45,844 bases of DNA from Methylobacterium terricola. GTDB lineage: Bacteria > Pseudomonadota > Alphaproteobacteria > Rhizobiales > Beijerinckiaceae. The notes under the pieces were generated by a model. That model did no database searches, was not told the origin of the DNA, and was given only the letters and a program-made list of their open reading frames with translations. The DNA is taken from positions 3,967-49,810 of the forward strand of contig NZ_VDDA01000033.1 in the NCBI RefSeq assembly GCF_006151805.1. The letters are read 5' to 3'. Position numbers and translations under genes: made by a program. Shown here in pieces: positions 25,804 through 34,442 of the stretch (its first letter is position 1; the number at the start of each line of letters is the position of its first letter).

Positions 25804-26586
25804 ATGCTCGCCCCCTCGCCCTCCCGTCCCGAGGCCGTCGCGATCCGCGATCTGCACAAGCATTTCGGGCACCTCGAGGTCCTGCGCGGCGTCTCGCTCT
25901 CGGCCCGCGAGGGCGAGGTGGTGGCGATCCTCGGCTCCTCCGGCTCCGGCAAGTCGACGCTTCTGCGCTGCATCAACCTCCTGGAGGTGCCGGAGGCCGG
26001 CGAGGTCGTGGTCGGCGACGAGGCGGTGGCGTGGCGCGCCCGGCGCGGCGGCCGGGTGCCGGCGGACCGCACCCAGGTCGACCGCATCCGCTCCCGGGTC
26101 GGCATGGTGTTCCAGAGCTTCAACCTCTGGTCCCACCGCACGGTTCTGGAGAACGTGATCGAGGCGCCGGTCCACGTGCTCGGGCGCAAGCGGGCGGAGT
26201 GCGTCGCGGAGGCCGAGGCGCTGCTCGCCAAGGTCGGCATCGGCGACAAGCGCGACCATTACCCGGCCCATCTCTCCGGCGGCCAGCAGCAGCGCGCCGC
26301 CATCGCCCGGGCGCTCGCCATGCATCCCCGGGTGCTGCTCTTCGACGAGCCGACCTCCGCCCTCGATCCCGAGCGCGTCGCCGAGGTCCTGCGGGTGATG
26401 CGGGCGCTCGCCGAGGAGGGCCGCACCATGCTGGTCGTCACCCACGAGATGGCCTTCGCCCGCGACGTCGCCCACCGGGTGGTCTTCCTGCACGAGGGAC
26501 GGATCCTGGAGGACGGGCCGTCCGAGCAGGTGTTCACCGCGCCGCGGTCGGAGCGGTTCCGGCAGTTCCTGGCGCGGGGGGAGTGA
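25804..26586 (+). CDS. Polar amino-acid ABC transporter ATP-binding protein
   Basis: This 260-residue ATPase has Walker A GSSGSGKST at 44-52, a Q-loop glutamine at 104, signature LSGGQ at 157-161, Walker B VLLFDEP at about 177-183, and the switch His in VVTHEMAFA. The insertion before the Q-loop (about 70-98) is typical of HisP/OccP proteins. It completes the importer begun at 23493, giving a normal binding protein-permease-permease-ATPase order. Confidence 0.95.
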   Translation: MLAPSPSRPEAVAIRDLHKHFGHLEVLRGVSLSAREGEVVAILGSSGSGKSTLLRCINLLEVPEAGEVVVGDEAVAWRARRGGRVPADRTQVDRIRSRVGMVFQSFNLWSHRTVLENVIEAPVHVLGRKRAECVAEAEALLAKVGIGDKRDHYPAHLSGGQQQRAAIARALAMHPRVLLFDEPTSALDPERVAEVLRVMRALAEEGRTMLVVTHEMAFARDVAHRVVFLHEGRILEDGPSEQVFTAPRSERFRQFLARGE

Positions 26587-26676
26587 GGCCGACGCTGCCA
26601 ACGAACCGGGGAGGGTATGGTCGCGGGCGGGTCCCGGCTGAGCATGCGAGGCCATGCAGGGACGGGCGACGCGATC

Positions 26677-26922
26677 ATGGAGGATGCTGTGCCGATGCCA
26701 ACGGCCAAGCGCTCTCTGCTGCGCATCGTCACGATGGAGTTGGGCGCCCCGGCTTTCTTGGTGGCCCCTGCCTCGGAGATGCGGGTACTGCGCTGGGGAG
26801 AGACAATCCAGCATGTGGCGCTCGGGACCGGGTTCGTCGGCGTCGGCGGCCTCGTCGCCACGCTGGTCAATGCGCCCGTCGGCACGAGAAAGCGCCTGGA
26901 CGAGGCACGGTCCGAGGCTTGA
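26677..26922 (+). CDS. Small hypothetical protein
   Basis: This is a possible 81-residue protein from the ATG at 26677; ATGs at 26617, 26644 and 26695 are alternatives. A Gly/Val-rich segment near the end (LGTGFVGVGGLVATLV) could be one membrane helix. Third-position base use is weaker than in neighbouring genes, and I recognise no family. It ends just before a strong palindrome that may be its terminator. Confidence 0.4.
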   Translation: MEDAVPMPTAKRSLLRIVTMELGAPAFLVAPASEMRVLRWGETIQHVALGTGFVGVGGLVATLVNAPVGTRKRLDEARSEA

Positions 26923-26925
26923 TTC

Positions 26926-26953
26926 GTGGGTTTGCCGGATCCGGCAAACCCAC
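26926..26953. terminator. Perfect 28-base palindrome, likely bidirectional terminator
   Basis: The left arm GTGGGTTTGCCGGA is followed directly by its exact complement, from 26926 to 26953. It lies between a rightward small gene ending at 26922 and the leftward OsmC gene ending at 26989, a classic place for a two-way terminator. ATTTCG follows on the right. Confidence 0.55.
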
Positions 26954-26988
26954 ATTTCGATCGCCGCGACTTGCCAGTCAGCGATTCC

Positions 26989-27498
26989 TCACCCCCGCGC
27001 CATCACCACATCAAGCTGCGGCTTCTGGTTGATCGTCTGGAACACCACGCAGTAGCGCTCGGTCAGCTTCAGGAGCTGGTCCAGCTTCTCCTGCGGCGCG
27101 TCGCTGTCGACCTCGAAGGTGAGGCGGATCGCCCGGAAGCCGACCGGCGCGCCCTTGTCGACGCCCAGCGTGCCGCGGAAGTCGAGGTCGCCCTCGGCCT
27201 TGACCAGCCCCTTGCGCAGCGGGATCTCCAGGGCGGTCGCCACCGCCTTCAGGGTCACGCCGGCGCAGGCGACCAGCGCCTCGAGCAGCATGTCGCCGGA
27301 GCAGAGCTCGGCGCCCGAGCCGCCGCTCGCCGGGTGCAGGCCGGCCACCGCCAGGGCGCGGCCGGTCTCGACCTTGCAGGCGATGCCGCCGTCGTCGAGC
27401 GAGCCCTGCGCCTTCAGGGTGATGACCGCCGCATCCGGGTCGGTGCGGTAGCGGTCCTTGATCGGGGCCTGGAGCGAGCGCAGTTCGGTGGCGTCCAT
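26989..27498 (-). CDS. OsmC family protein
   Basis: This 169-residue OsmC/Ohr-fold protein has the two reactive cysteines of the family in place: Cys78 in LVACAGVTLK and Cys150 in RYCVVFQTI. Members reduce organic hydroperoxides with thiol donors. Cys41 and Cys66 are extra. The start is supported by AAGGAGG upstream. It is separated from the Ssu/Tau-type ABC genes by 106 bases containing a tandem repeat. Confidence 0.88.
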   Translation of the reverse strand: MDATELRSLQAPIKDRYRTDPDAAVITLKAQGSLDDGGIACKVETGRALAVAGLHPASGGSGAELCSGDMLLEALVACAGVTLKAVATALEIPLRKGLVKAEGDLDFRGTLGVDKGAPVGFRAIRLTFEVDSDAPQEKLDQLLKLTERYCVVFQTINQKPQLDVVMARG

Positions 27499-27558
27499 GG
27501 GGTTGTCCTCCTTGATTTATGGGCGAGCGGCTTAGCATCCGGCGCCGTCCCCTCGCCA

Positions 27559-27607
27559 GGGCTCATGGCGAAGGGCTCATGGCGAAGGGCTCATGGCGAA
27601 GGGCTCA
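27559..27607. repeat. 14-base tandem repeat at a stop codon
   Basis: The unit GGGCTCATGGCGAA occurs three times exactly (27559-27600), followed by a half unit GGGCTCA whose TCA is the stop codon (TGA on the minus strand) of the neighbouring ATPase gene. The unit length is not a multiple of three. Copy-number change would only alter the 3' untranslated region of the ATPase message. Confidence 0.9.
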
Positions 27608-28387
27608 CCACCACAGGGCGGGAGCGTCCGGCTTCGCTCGGTCGCGCTCGCCTTCCGGGCGCAAGGACCGGTCGAGGCTCGCCAGGATGGTGCGGGCGGC
27701 GGCCTCGCTGCCGGGCGACGAGGGCTGGCGCGGACGGCTCAAGGGAAGCGGGATCGTGTCGTCGATCCGGCCGGGCTTCGGGCGCAGGACCACGGCCCGG
27801 TCGGCGAGCGCCACCGCCTCGGCGACGTCGTGGGTGACCAGGAGCACGGTCGGCCGGCTCTCCTCCCACAGCGCCAGCAGGTGGCGATGCAGCCCGGCCC
27901 GGGTCAGGGCGTCGAGAGCCGAGAACGGCTCGTCGAGGAGCAGCACCTTCGGGGCGGCGACGAAGGCGCGGGCGATCGCCACCCGCTGCTGCTGGCCGCC
28001 CGACAGGTCGCGGGGCCAGCGCCCGGCATGCTCGGCGAGGCCGACCCGCTCCAGGGCGTGGGCGACCCGGGCCCGGCGCTCGGGCCGCGGCAGATCGGCG
28101 AGGCCGAAAGCCACGTTGTCGGCGACGCTGAGCCAGGGCAGCAGCCGCGGCTCCTGGAACACGATGCCGACGCCCGGATGCGGCGCTGCGATGGCCTCGC
28201 CGTCGAGGCTGATGCCGCCGGCGCTCGCCCGGTCGAGCCCGGCGATCAGGCGCAGCAGGGTGGTCTTGCCGCAGCCCGAGCCGCCGATCAGCGCCACGAT
28301 CTCGCCGGCCCGGACCTCGAGCGAGAGGTCGGCCAGCGCCCGCGTGCCGTCGGCATAGGTCTTCGACAGCCGGTCGAGAATCAGCAT
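27605..28387 (-). CDS. NitT/TauT/Ssu-type ABC transporter ATP-binding protein
   Basis: This 260-residue ATPase has Walker A GGSGCGKTT at 35-43, a Q-loop glutamine at 78 (VFQEPRLLPW, the signature of the nitrate/sulfonate/taurine class), LSGGQ at 128-132 and Walker B VLLLDEP at about 148-154. The ATG follows the permease stop directly (TAGATG). It energises uptake with the permease and binding protein upstream. The substrate is probably an alkanesulfonate or related compound. Confidence 0.93.
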   Translation of the reverse strand: MLILDRLSKTYADGTRALADLSLEVRAGEIVALIGGSGCGKTTLLRLIAGLDRASAGGISLDGEAIAAPHPGVGIVFQEPRLLPWLSVADNVAFGLADLPRPERRARVAHALERVGLAEHAGRWPRDLSGGQQQRVAIARAFVAAPKVLLLDEPFSALDALTRAGLHRHLLALWEESRPTVLLVTHDVAEAVALADRAVVLRPKPGRIDDTIPLPLSRPRQPSSPGSEAAARTILASLDRSLRPEGERDRAKPDAPALWW

Positions 28388-29227
28388 CTAGAGGGCATCC
28401 CGCGCGGTGTCCTGCCAGCGCGCCAGCGGCGCGGTCAGCCCGACGAGCACCGCGTCGCAGAGCTTGCCCAGGGCGGCGAAGGCGAGGATCGCCGCGACGA
28501 TCTGGTCCGGCTTGCCGAGCTGCTGGCCGTCGAGGAGGAGGTAGCCGAGGCCCTCCGAGGCGCCGAGCAGCTCGGCCGCCGCCACGAACATGAAGCCGAG
28601 GCCGAGGCCCGTGCGCAAGGCGACCAGGGTCGCGGGCAGCACCGCCGGCAGCAGGATGCGCCGCGCCAGTGCGAGGCGCGACAGCCGGAAGACCCGCCCG
28701 ACCTCGACCAGCTTGCGGTCGACCCCCGCGATGGCGCCCGCCACCCCGAGATAGACCGGGAAGAACACGCCGACCGCGATGAGCGTGATCTTCGAGGCCT
28801 CGAAGATGCCGAACCACAGGATGAACAGCGGCACCCAGGCGATCGAGGGGATCGCCCGCAGGGCCTGGAGGCTCGGATCGAGGAGGCGCCGCACGAGCGG
28901 CAGGGTCCCGGTGAGCGCCCCGACCAGGATGCCGGCGAGCGCGCCGAAGCCGAAGCCGGCCGCGACCCGGGTCAGGCTCGCCAGCACGTGGGTCCAGAGC
29001 TCGCCGCTGGCGAAGAGGCCCCACAGGGTGGCGAGCACCCGGCTCGGCGGCGGCACCAGCCGCCCCTGCGCCAGGCCCGCCCGCACCGCCGCCTCCCAGG
29101 CAAGCGCCAGCGCCAGCGGCAGGACGAGCCCGGCGAGCGCCCGCCCGCCGGGCAAGCGCAGGGACGTCCGCCGCGGCGTCTCCGACGCTGCGGCCGCGAG
29201 GGGAAGCGGCCCGGCCTCCGACCTCAC
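28388..29227 (-). CDS. NitT/TauT/Ssu-type ABC transporter permease
   Basis: This 279-residue SsuC/TauC-like permease has about six membrane helices. It contains LDPSLQALRAIPSIAWVPLFILWFGI (about 117-142), the diagnostic stretch of the family, and a later AAAELLGASEGLGYL. The GTG at 29227 overlaps the binding-protein stop (GTGA). The open frame extends much farther upstream but there it is a shadow of the binding protein. Confidence 0.93.
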   Translation of the reverse strand: MRSEAGPLPLAAAASETPRRTSLRLPGGRALAGLVLPLALALAWEAAVRAGLAQGRLVPPPSRVLATLWGLFASGELWTHVLASLTRVAAGFGFGALAGILVGALTGTLPLVRRLLDPSLQALRAIPSIAWVPLFILWFGIFEASKITLIAVGVFFPVYLGVAGAIAGVDRKLVEVGRVFRLSRLALARRILLPAVLPATLVALRTGLGLGFMFVAAAELLGASEGLGYLLLDGQQLGKPDQIVAAILAFAALGKLCDAVLVGLTAPLARWQDTARDAL

Positions 29228-30195
29228 GGAACCGAGGGCCCGAAGCGCGGGTCGATCAGCGCCTGGACCACCGCGCCGACATCGGTGCCGGCCGGGATCA
29301 CCCCGGCATCGAGGAGCGCGGTGCCGGCATCCAGGATCGTCTCGGCCTGGAGCTTGCCGATCACCGGCTGCGACAGGTCGGTGCGCTCGAGCTGGCGCGC
29401 CACCACCGGCTCGGGGAGCTTCGTCGCCGCAACGAGGATCCGCTTCAGCTCCTGCGGGTCGGCGAGCGCGATCTTGCGCGCCTCCTCGTAGGCCGCCAGC
29501 ACCTTGCGGGTCAGGTCGGGATTCTGCTTGGCGAAGTCCTCGCGGACGTTGAGCACGCCCCAGGTGTTGGCCGCGGGGTCGCGATGGAACAGCACGTCGC
29601 CGTTCTCGATCTCGGCCGCCGCCATGATCGGGTCGAGGCCGGCCCAGGCATCGACGTCGCCGCGGTCGAGGGCCGTGCGGCCGTCGGGATGCTGGAGCAG
29701 CACCAGCTTCACGTCGCGCTCGGTCAGCCCGGCGCCGCGCAAGGCCCGGATCAGGAAGATGTGCGGGTCGGTGCCGCGGGTGACGGCGACGCGGCGGCCC
29801 TTCAGGTCCTTGACGGCCGCGATGTCGGTATTCGGCCGGGTGACGAGCGCGGTCCATTCCGGCCGCGAGAAGGCGTAGACCGCCTTGATCGGGTTGCCGT
29901 TGATCCGCGCCAGCAGGGCAGCCGCACCGGCGGTCGAGCCGAAATCGATCGAGCCGGCATTGAGGAATTCGAGCGCCTTGTTCGAGCCCAGCGACTGGAC
30001 CCAGCGCACGGTGATCCCCTCGGGGGCGAGCGCTTTCTCGATCAGGCCCTTGTCCTTCAGGACGAGGCTGACCGGGTTGTAGGTCGCCCAGTCGAGGCGT
30101 ACCTCCTTGGCCGATTGAGCCAGCGCCGGATGGGCGGCGGCGAGGCACACAGCCCCGAGGGCGGCGCCGATGAGCGCGCGGCGAAGGATGCGCAT
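29224..30195 (-). CDS. NitT/TauT/Ssu-type ABC transporter substrate-binding protein
   Basis: From the ATG at 30195 (GGGGAGAG upstream) this is a 323-residue exported protein with a signal ending near 'PALAQ' (about residue 27). Its mature part matches SsuA-like aliphatic sulfonate-binding proteins: RLDWATYNPVSLVLKDKGLIEKAL, FGSTAGAAALLARINGNPIKAVYAFSRPEWTALV and GRRVAVTRGTDPHIFLIRAL. It is the first gene of a three-gene importer. No monooxygenase (ssuD, tauD) is adjacent. Confidence 0.92.
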   Translation of the reverse strand: MRILRRALIGAALGAVCLAAAHPALAQSAKEVRLDWATYNPVSLVLKDKGLIEKALAPEGITVRWVQSLGSNKALEFLNAGSIDFGSTAGAAALLARINGNPIKAVYAFSRPEWTALVTRPNTDIAAVKDLKGRRVAVTRGTDPHIFLIRALRGAGLTERDVKLVLLQHPDGRTALDRGDVDAWAGLDPIMAAAEIENGDVLFHRDPAANTWGVLNVREDFAKQNPDLTRKVLAAYEEARKIALADPQELKRILVAATKLPEPVVARQLERTDLSQPVIGKLQAETILDAGTALLDAGVIPAGTDVGAVVQALIDPRFGPSVP

Positions 30196-30451
30196 CGTCT
30201 CTCCCCTGACGGCCGCCGGCGCTCTGGGGGCGGGCGGACCGGCGTCATAGCTAGGGCGGGCCGTTCGGAGTGTCAAACGATCCGGCCGGTGAAGCGGATT
30301 AGCCTTTCGGATCGAACGCCCGGCCCTGTGGGCACCTGTGCGCCCGCGCGGAAGCGTTGGCTTTCCGCTGGCCGCAATGCGAAACAGGGGGCGACGCGAC
30401 GGAACCAGGCCGCGCGCTTGACCCCACGCTCCAGGCCCGATCCCGGCTGCC

Positions 30452-33265
30452 ATGTCCGATATTTCCATCGACCCGTCCGACACCGACGCCGCCCTGCGGG
30501 CGCTGCTTGCCGGCATCGACCAGTCGCTCAGCGACCCGACCCGCCTGCGCGAGCGGCTGGTGCCGGAGCTGCGCCGCATCATCGAGGCGGGCCGCGCCGA
30601 GGCCGAGCGGCGCCTGCTCGGCGACCGCGACGGCCATGCCTGCGCCGGGCTGATCTGCGCCCAGATGGATGCGGTGATCCGGGCGATCTACGACGCGGTG
30701 GTCAAGCGCCTCTACCGGGCCGACAACCCGACGGCCGCCGAGCAGATCGCCGTGGTGGCGACCGGCGGCTACGGCCGCGGCCTGCTGGCCCCGGGCTCGG
30801 ACATCGATCTCCTGTTCCTCCTGCCCTACAAGCAGACCGCCTGGAGCGAGAGCGTCGTCGAGGCGATGCTCTACGTGCTGTGGGACCTCAAGCTGAAGGT
30901 CGGCCACGCCACCCGCTCGGTCGCCGATTGCCTGCGCGAGGGCCGCGGCGACATGACGATCCGCACCGCGCTGCTCGAATCGCGCTTCCTGTTCGGCGAC
31001 CGCGCGCTGTTTACCGAACTCGAGACCCGCTTCGACCGCGAGGTGGTGCAGGGCACGGCGGCGGAGTTCGTCGAGGCCAAGCTGAAGGAGCGCGACGCGC
31101 GGGTCCAGAAGAGCGGCGCCTCGCGCTACCTCGTCGAGCCCAACGTCAAGGACGGCAAGGGCGGTCTTCGCGACCTCAACACCCTGTTCTGGATCGCCAA
31201 GTACACGTTCCGGGTGAAGGAGGCGGCCGACCTCGTCGAGGCCGGGCTGTTCACCCCCGACGAATTGCGGCTGTTCGAGCGCTGCGACGAGTTCCTGTGG
31301 CGGGTGCGCTGCCACATGCACTTCGTCACCGGGCGGTCCGAGGAGCGCCTGTCCTTCGGGCTGCAGCCGCGCATCGCCGAGCGCCTGGGCTACGGCGCCC
31401 GGGGCGGCCTCGCCGCGGTCGAGCGGTTCATGAAGGCCTACTTCCTGATCGCCAAGGATGTCGGCGACCTCACCGCGATCGTCTGCGCCGAGATGGAGGC
31501 GCGCCACGCCAAGCGCCCGCCGGTGCTCGACCGCTGGCTGCGCCGCTTCAAGCAGCACTTCCGCGCCCCCGACCTCGAGGCGGACGATTTCCGCATCCAT
31601 ACCGGCCGGCTCGACCTGCGCGACGACGCCGCCTTCGAGCGCGATCCGATCAACCTGATCCGGCTGTTCTGGCTCTCCGACCGCCACGACCTCGCGATCC
31701 ACCCCGATGCGAGCCGGCTCGCGACCCGCTCGCTTGCCCTGATCGGCCCGATGGTGCGGGTCGATCCGGAGGCCAACCGCCTGTTCCTGGAATTGCTGAT
31801 CTCGCAGAACGCCCCCGAGACGGTGCTCCGGCACATGAACGAGACCGGGGTGCTCGGGCGCTTCGTGCCGGATTTCGGCCGCATCGTCGCGATGATGCAG
31901 TTCAACATGTACCACCACTTCACGGTGGACGAGCACCTGATCCGCTCGCTCGGGATCCTGGGCAAGATCGAGGCCGGCGAGCTCGAAGGCGAGCATCCGC
32001 TGGCCCACCGCATCGTCGGCACGATCCAGAACCGCCGCGCCCTCTACGTCGCGATGTTCCTGCACGACATCGCCAAGGGCCGGAAGGAGGACCACTCGAT
32101 CGCCGGCGCCGCCGTCGCCCGCAAGCTCGGACCGCGCTTCGGGCTGGATGCCGCCGAGACCAGCACCGTCGCCTGGCTCATCGAGCATCATCTCCTGATG
32201 TCGATGACGGCGCAGAGCCGCGACCTCTCGGACCCGAAGACGATCGAGACCTTCGCGGGCGTGGTGCAGAGCCTGGAGCGGCTGAAGCTCCTCCTCGTGC
32301 TCACCATCGCCGACATCAAGGCGGTGGGACCGGGCACCTGGACCGCCTGGAAGGCGACGCTCCTGCGCACCCTCTACTACGAGACCGAGATGGTGCTGTC
32401 GGGCGGGCGCTCCGAGATCCCGCGCACCGACCGGGTGCGGCTGATCCAGATGCGCCTGCGCGAGCAGCTGACCGACTGGTCGGCCGAGGAGTTCGACACC
32501 TACGCCGCCCGGCACTACCCGCATTACTGGCTCAAGGTCGATGCCGGGCGCCAGCTCGAGAACGCCCGCTTCATCCGGGCGGCGGCCGAGGCCGGCAACA
32601 CCGTCGCCACGGCCTTCGAGACCGACCTCTCGCGCGGCGTGACCGAGCTCTGCGTCTACTCGCCCGACCACCCACGCCTGCTCGCGATCCTCACCGGGGC
32701 CTGCGCGGCGTCGGGCGGCAACATCGTCGACGCGCAGATCTTCACCACCGCCGACGGCTTCGTCCTCGACACCATCACCCTGTCGCGGGCCTTCGAGCGC
32801 GACGAGGACGAGCTGCGCCGGGCCGGCCGCATCGCCACCGCGATCGAGCGGGCGCTGAAGGGCGAGATCCGCATCGCCGACCTCGTCGCCGACAAGCACC
32901 CGGTCAAGGACCGGCCGCGCACCTTCCAGGTCGCCCCCGACCTGTCGATCGACAACGCGCTCTCGGCCCGCGAGACGGTGCTGGAGATCTCCGGCCTCGA
33001 CCGGCCAGGCCTGCTGTTCGATCTCACCTCGGCGCTCGGCCGGCTCAACCTCAACATCACCTCGGCGCATGTCGCGACCTTCGGCGAGCGGGCGGTCGAC
33101 GTGTTCTACGTCACCGACCTCACCGGCACCAAGGTGACCCAGCCCGACCGGCAGGCCACCATCCGCCGGGCGGTGATGGCGGTGTTCGAGGCCGACCTGC
33201 CGCGCCCCGACCGCAACCGGCGCGGGCCGGCCAAGGACCCTGTCAAGGACGAAGCACGGCCTTAA
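30452..33265 (+). CDS. glnD: [Protein-PII] uridylyltransferase / uridylyl-removing enzyme GlnD
   Basis: This 937-residue protein is full length for alphaproteobacterial GlnD, the glutamine sensor that adds or removes UMP on PII proteins. The order is: nucleotidyltransferase domain with GSDID at 115-119, a GlnE/GlnD helical linker, an HD domain with H538-D539 in FLHDIAKGRKEDHS, and two ACT domains near 730-810 and 842-920 (the second starting ETVLEISGLDRPGLLFDLTSAL). All key motifs are intact, so both activities are expected. The 196 bases upstream contain no other gene. A hairpin at 33331-33349 lies after the stop. Confidence 0.97.
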   Translation: MSDISIDPSDTDAALRALLAGIDQSLSDPTRLRERLVPELRRIIEAGRAEAERRLLGDRDGHACAGLICAQMDAVIRAIYDAVVKRLYRADNPTAAEQIAVVATGGYGRGLLAPGSDIDLLFLLPYKQTAWSESVVEAMLYVLWDLKLKVGHATRSVADCLREGRGDMTIRTALLESRFLFGDRALFTELETRFDREVVQGTAAEFVEAKLKERDARVQKSGASRYLVEPNVKDGKGGLRDLNTLFWIAKYTFRVKEAADLVEAGLFTPDELRLFERCDEFLWRVRCHMHFVTGRSEERLSFGLQPRIAERLGYGARGGLAAVERFMKAYFLIAKDVGDLTAIVCAEMEARHAKRPPVLDRWLRRFKQHFRAPDLEADDFRIHTGRLDLRDDAAFERDPINLIRLFWLSDRHDLAIHPDASRLATRSLALIGPMVRVDPEANRLFLELLISQNAPETVLRHMNETGVLGRFVPDFGRIVAMMQFNMYHHFTVDEHLIRSLGILGKIEAGELEGEHPLAHRIVGTIQNRRALYVAMFLHDIAKGRKEDHSIAGAAVARKLGPRFGLDAAETSTVAWLIEHHLLMSMTAQSRDLSDPKTIETFAGVVQSLERLKLLLVLTIADIKAVGPGTWTAWKATLLRTLYYETEMVLSGGRSEIPRTDRVRLIQMRLREQLTDWSAEEFDTYAARHYPHYWLKVDAGRQLENARFIRAAAEAGNTVATAFETDLSRGVTELCVYSPDHPRLLAILTGACAASGGNIVDAQIFTTADGFVLDTITLSRAFERDEDELRRAGRIATAIERALKGEIRIADLVADKHPVKDRPRTFQVAPDLSIDNALSARETVLEISGLDRPGLLFDLTSALGRLNLNITSAHVATFGERAVDVFYVTDLTGTKVTQPDRQATIRRAVMAVFEADLPRPDRNRRGPAKDPVKDEARP

Positions 33266-33303
33266 GGACGCGCGGAGCGAGGCGCCGCCGACCGCCGGCG
33301 AAG

Positions 33304-33330
33304 CTTGATTTCGCCGGCCTCCCACCTGAT
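33304..33330 (+). promoter_or_regulatory. Candidate heat-shock (sigma-32-type) promoter for grpE
   Basis: CTTG at 33304-33307 and CCTGAT at 33325-33330 are 17 bases apart. This resembles the alphaproteobacterial sigma-32 promoter (CTTG, 17-18 bases, CYTAT-T). It lies about 30 bases before the grpE ATG. Heat-shock control of grpE is expected from the gene's role; the -10 match is imperfect. Confidence 0.35.
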
Positions 33331-33355
33331 ATCGGGGTCACTCCCCGATCCTTTT
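33331..33355 (+). terminator. Terminator-like hairpin between glnD and grpE
   Basis: The arms ATCGGGG (33331-33337) and CCCCGAT (33343-33349) pair around TCACT and are followed by CCTTTT. It ends just before the grpE start, so it may end glnD transcription while sitting in the short grpE leader. Confidence 0.45.
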
Positions 33356-33360
33356 CCGGA

Positions 33361-33963
33361 ATGACAATGACGCCGAACGACACGGAGAACGCCGCGCGGG
33401 CTTACGAGCCCGCGGCTGCCGAGGGCGCTCCCGCCTCCGCGCCGGAGGCCACGCCGCACGGCGACGCGCTGGCCGCCCTCGAGGCCGAGAAGCTCGACCT
33501 CAAGGACAAGCTGCTGCGCACGCTGGCCGACATGGAGAACCTGCGCCGGCGCACCGAGCGCGAGGTGGCGGATGCCCGCACCTACGCCGTGACGAACTTC
33601 GCCCGCGACATGCTCAACGCCGCTGACAACGTCCGCCGCGCCCTCGACGCCGTCCCGGCCGAGGCCCGCGCCGGCACCGACGGCCCCCTCAAGGCGCTGA
33701 TCGACGGGATCGAGCTGACCGAGCGCGACCTGCTCAAGACTCTCGAGCGCCACGGCGTGAAGAAGGTCGAGCCGCACGGCCAGCGCTTCGATCCCAACCT
33801 GCACCAGGCGATGTTCGAGGTGCCCAACCCCGACGTGACCTCCGGCACCGTGGTCCAGGTGGTGCAGACCGGCTACGTCATCGGCGACCGCGTGTTGCGC
33901 CCGGCGCTCGTCGGCGTTGCCAAGGGCGGCCCGAAGGCCGAGGCGAAGCCGGCGGAGGGGTGA
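33361..33963 (+). CDS. grpE: Nucleotide exchange factor GrpE
   Basis: This 200-residue co-chaperone of DnaK starts at the ATG at 33361; an ATG two codons later is also possible. The N-terminus is acidic and disordered (EPAAAEGAPASAPEAT), then comes the long coiled coil (about 35-75, LEAEKLDLKDKLLRTLADMENLRRRTEREV). The C-terminal beta head carries FDPNLHQAMFEVPNPDVTSGTVVQVVQTGYVIGDRVLRPALVGVAKG. It lies after glnD in the same direction, with a terminator-like hairpin and a heat-shock-like promoter between them. Confidence 0.96.
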   Translation: MTMTPNDTENAARAYEPAAAEGAPASAPEATPHGDALAALEAEKLDLKDKLLRTLADMENLRRRTEREVADARTYAVTNFARDMLNAADNVRRALDAVPAEARAGTDGPLKALIDGIELTERDLLKTLERHGVKKVEPHGQRFDPNLHQAMFEVPNPDVTSGTVVQVVQTGYVIGDRVLRPALVGVAKGGPKAEAKPAEG

Positions 33964-33971
33964 GGGCGGAA

Positions 33972-33990
33972 CCCTGCCCGTCCGGCAGGG
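33972..33990 (+). terminator. Hairpin after grpE
   Basis: A 7-bp stem (CCCTGCC, loop CGTCC, GGCAGGG) starts nine bases after the grpE stop. No T tract follows. Confidence 0.35.
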
Positions 33991-34223
33991 CCCGCCCGAC
34001 GATCCGGGCGACCGACGCACCACGTCGAACGCGCACGGCGATGCCGCACCCCTCCCCGTCAACCCGGGGCTCGCCGCCGGCGAGAACCCGGGCTGACCCG
34101 GAGGGCGTCGCTGGCATCGGGCCCCATCAAGCAGGGTCTCGGCCCCCCGTGGGTGCCGCCCTCGCTCCGCCTGCGCGACCCGTCCGTCGCGTGCCGCATC
34201 CGCGCGGCCATCTCCGGCCCGCC

Positions 34224-34424
34224 ATGCCCTTCCGTGTCCACGATTCAGAGCCGGCTCCCCGGCCAAAGCCGGTGCAGGTGCCGCGCCGTTACGGCGGGTC
34301 CGCTGATGTCGCGCCGGCCATGGATCAGGACGCCCGGGATGCCGCCCGGATTTCCGGAGGTCTCCCAGTAGATCCGGACGCCGGCCGCGACCGCGAGGAG
34401 GCCGTGATCGCCGGGGGCGCCTGA
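34224..34424 (+). CDS. Doubtful small hypothetical protein
   Basis: This is a 66-residue open frame (MPFRVHDSEPAPRPKPVQVP...) rich in Pro, Asp and Arg, with no ribosome binding site and no recognised family. It could be a real small protein, a remnant, or chance. I record it because it is the only frame in this gap that does not look purely like shadow composition. Confidence 0.22.
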   Translation: MPFRVHDSEPAPRPKPVQVPRRYGGSADVAPAMDQDARDAARISGGLPVDPDAGRDREEAVIAGGA

Positions 34425-34442
34425 GCCCGACGTCGCCCCCCC

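Larger units (their letters stand above)
33964..34442. other. Intergenic region between grpE and mutM
   Basis: These 479 bases separate the convergent grpE and mutM genes. A hairpin CCCTGCC/GGCAGGG (33972-33990) near the grpE stop may be its terminator. A short open frame from 34224 to 34424 is listed separately with low confidence. The rest shows nothing I recognise. Confidence 0.5.

Noticed and set aside
27559..27607. CRISPR-like array
   Set aside because: The units are directly adjacent 14-mers with no spacers, and no cas genes are present.
30299..33325. A long minus-strand frame opposite glnD
   Set aside because: glnD on the plus strand has all domain motifs intact; the opposite frame has no recognisable domains.
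29584..33360. A plus-strand frame continuing into grpE from opposite the ABC genes and through glnD
   Set aside because: It is a shadow of the binding-protein and glnD genes; the real product begins at the grpE ATG.
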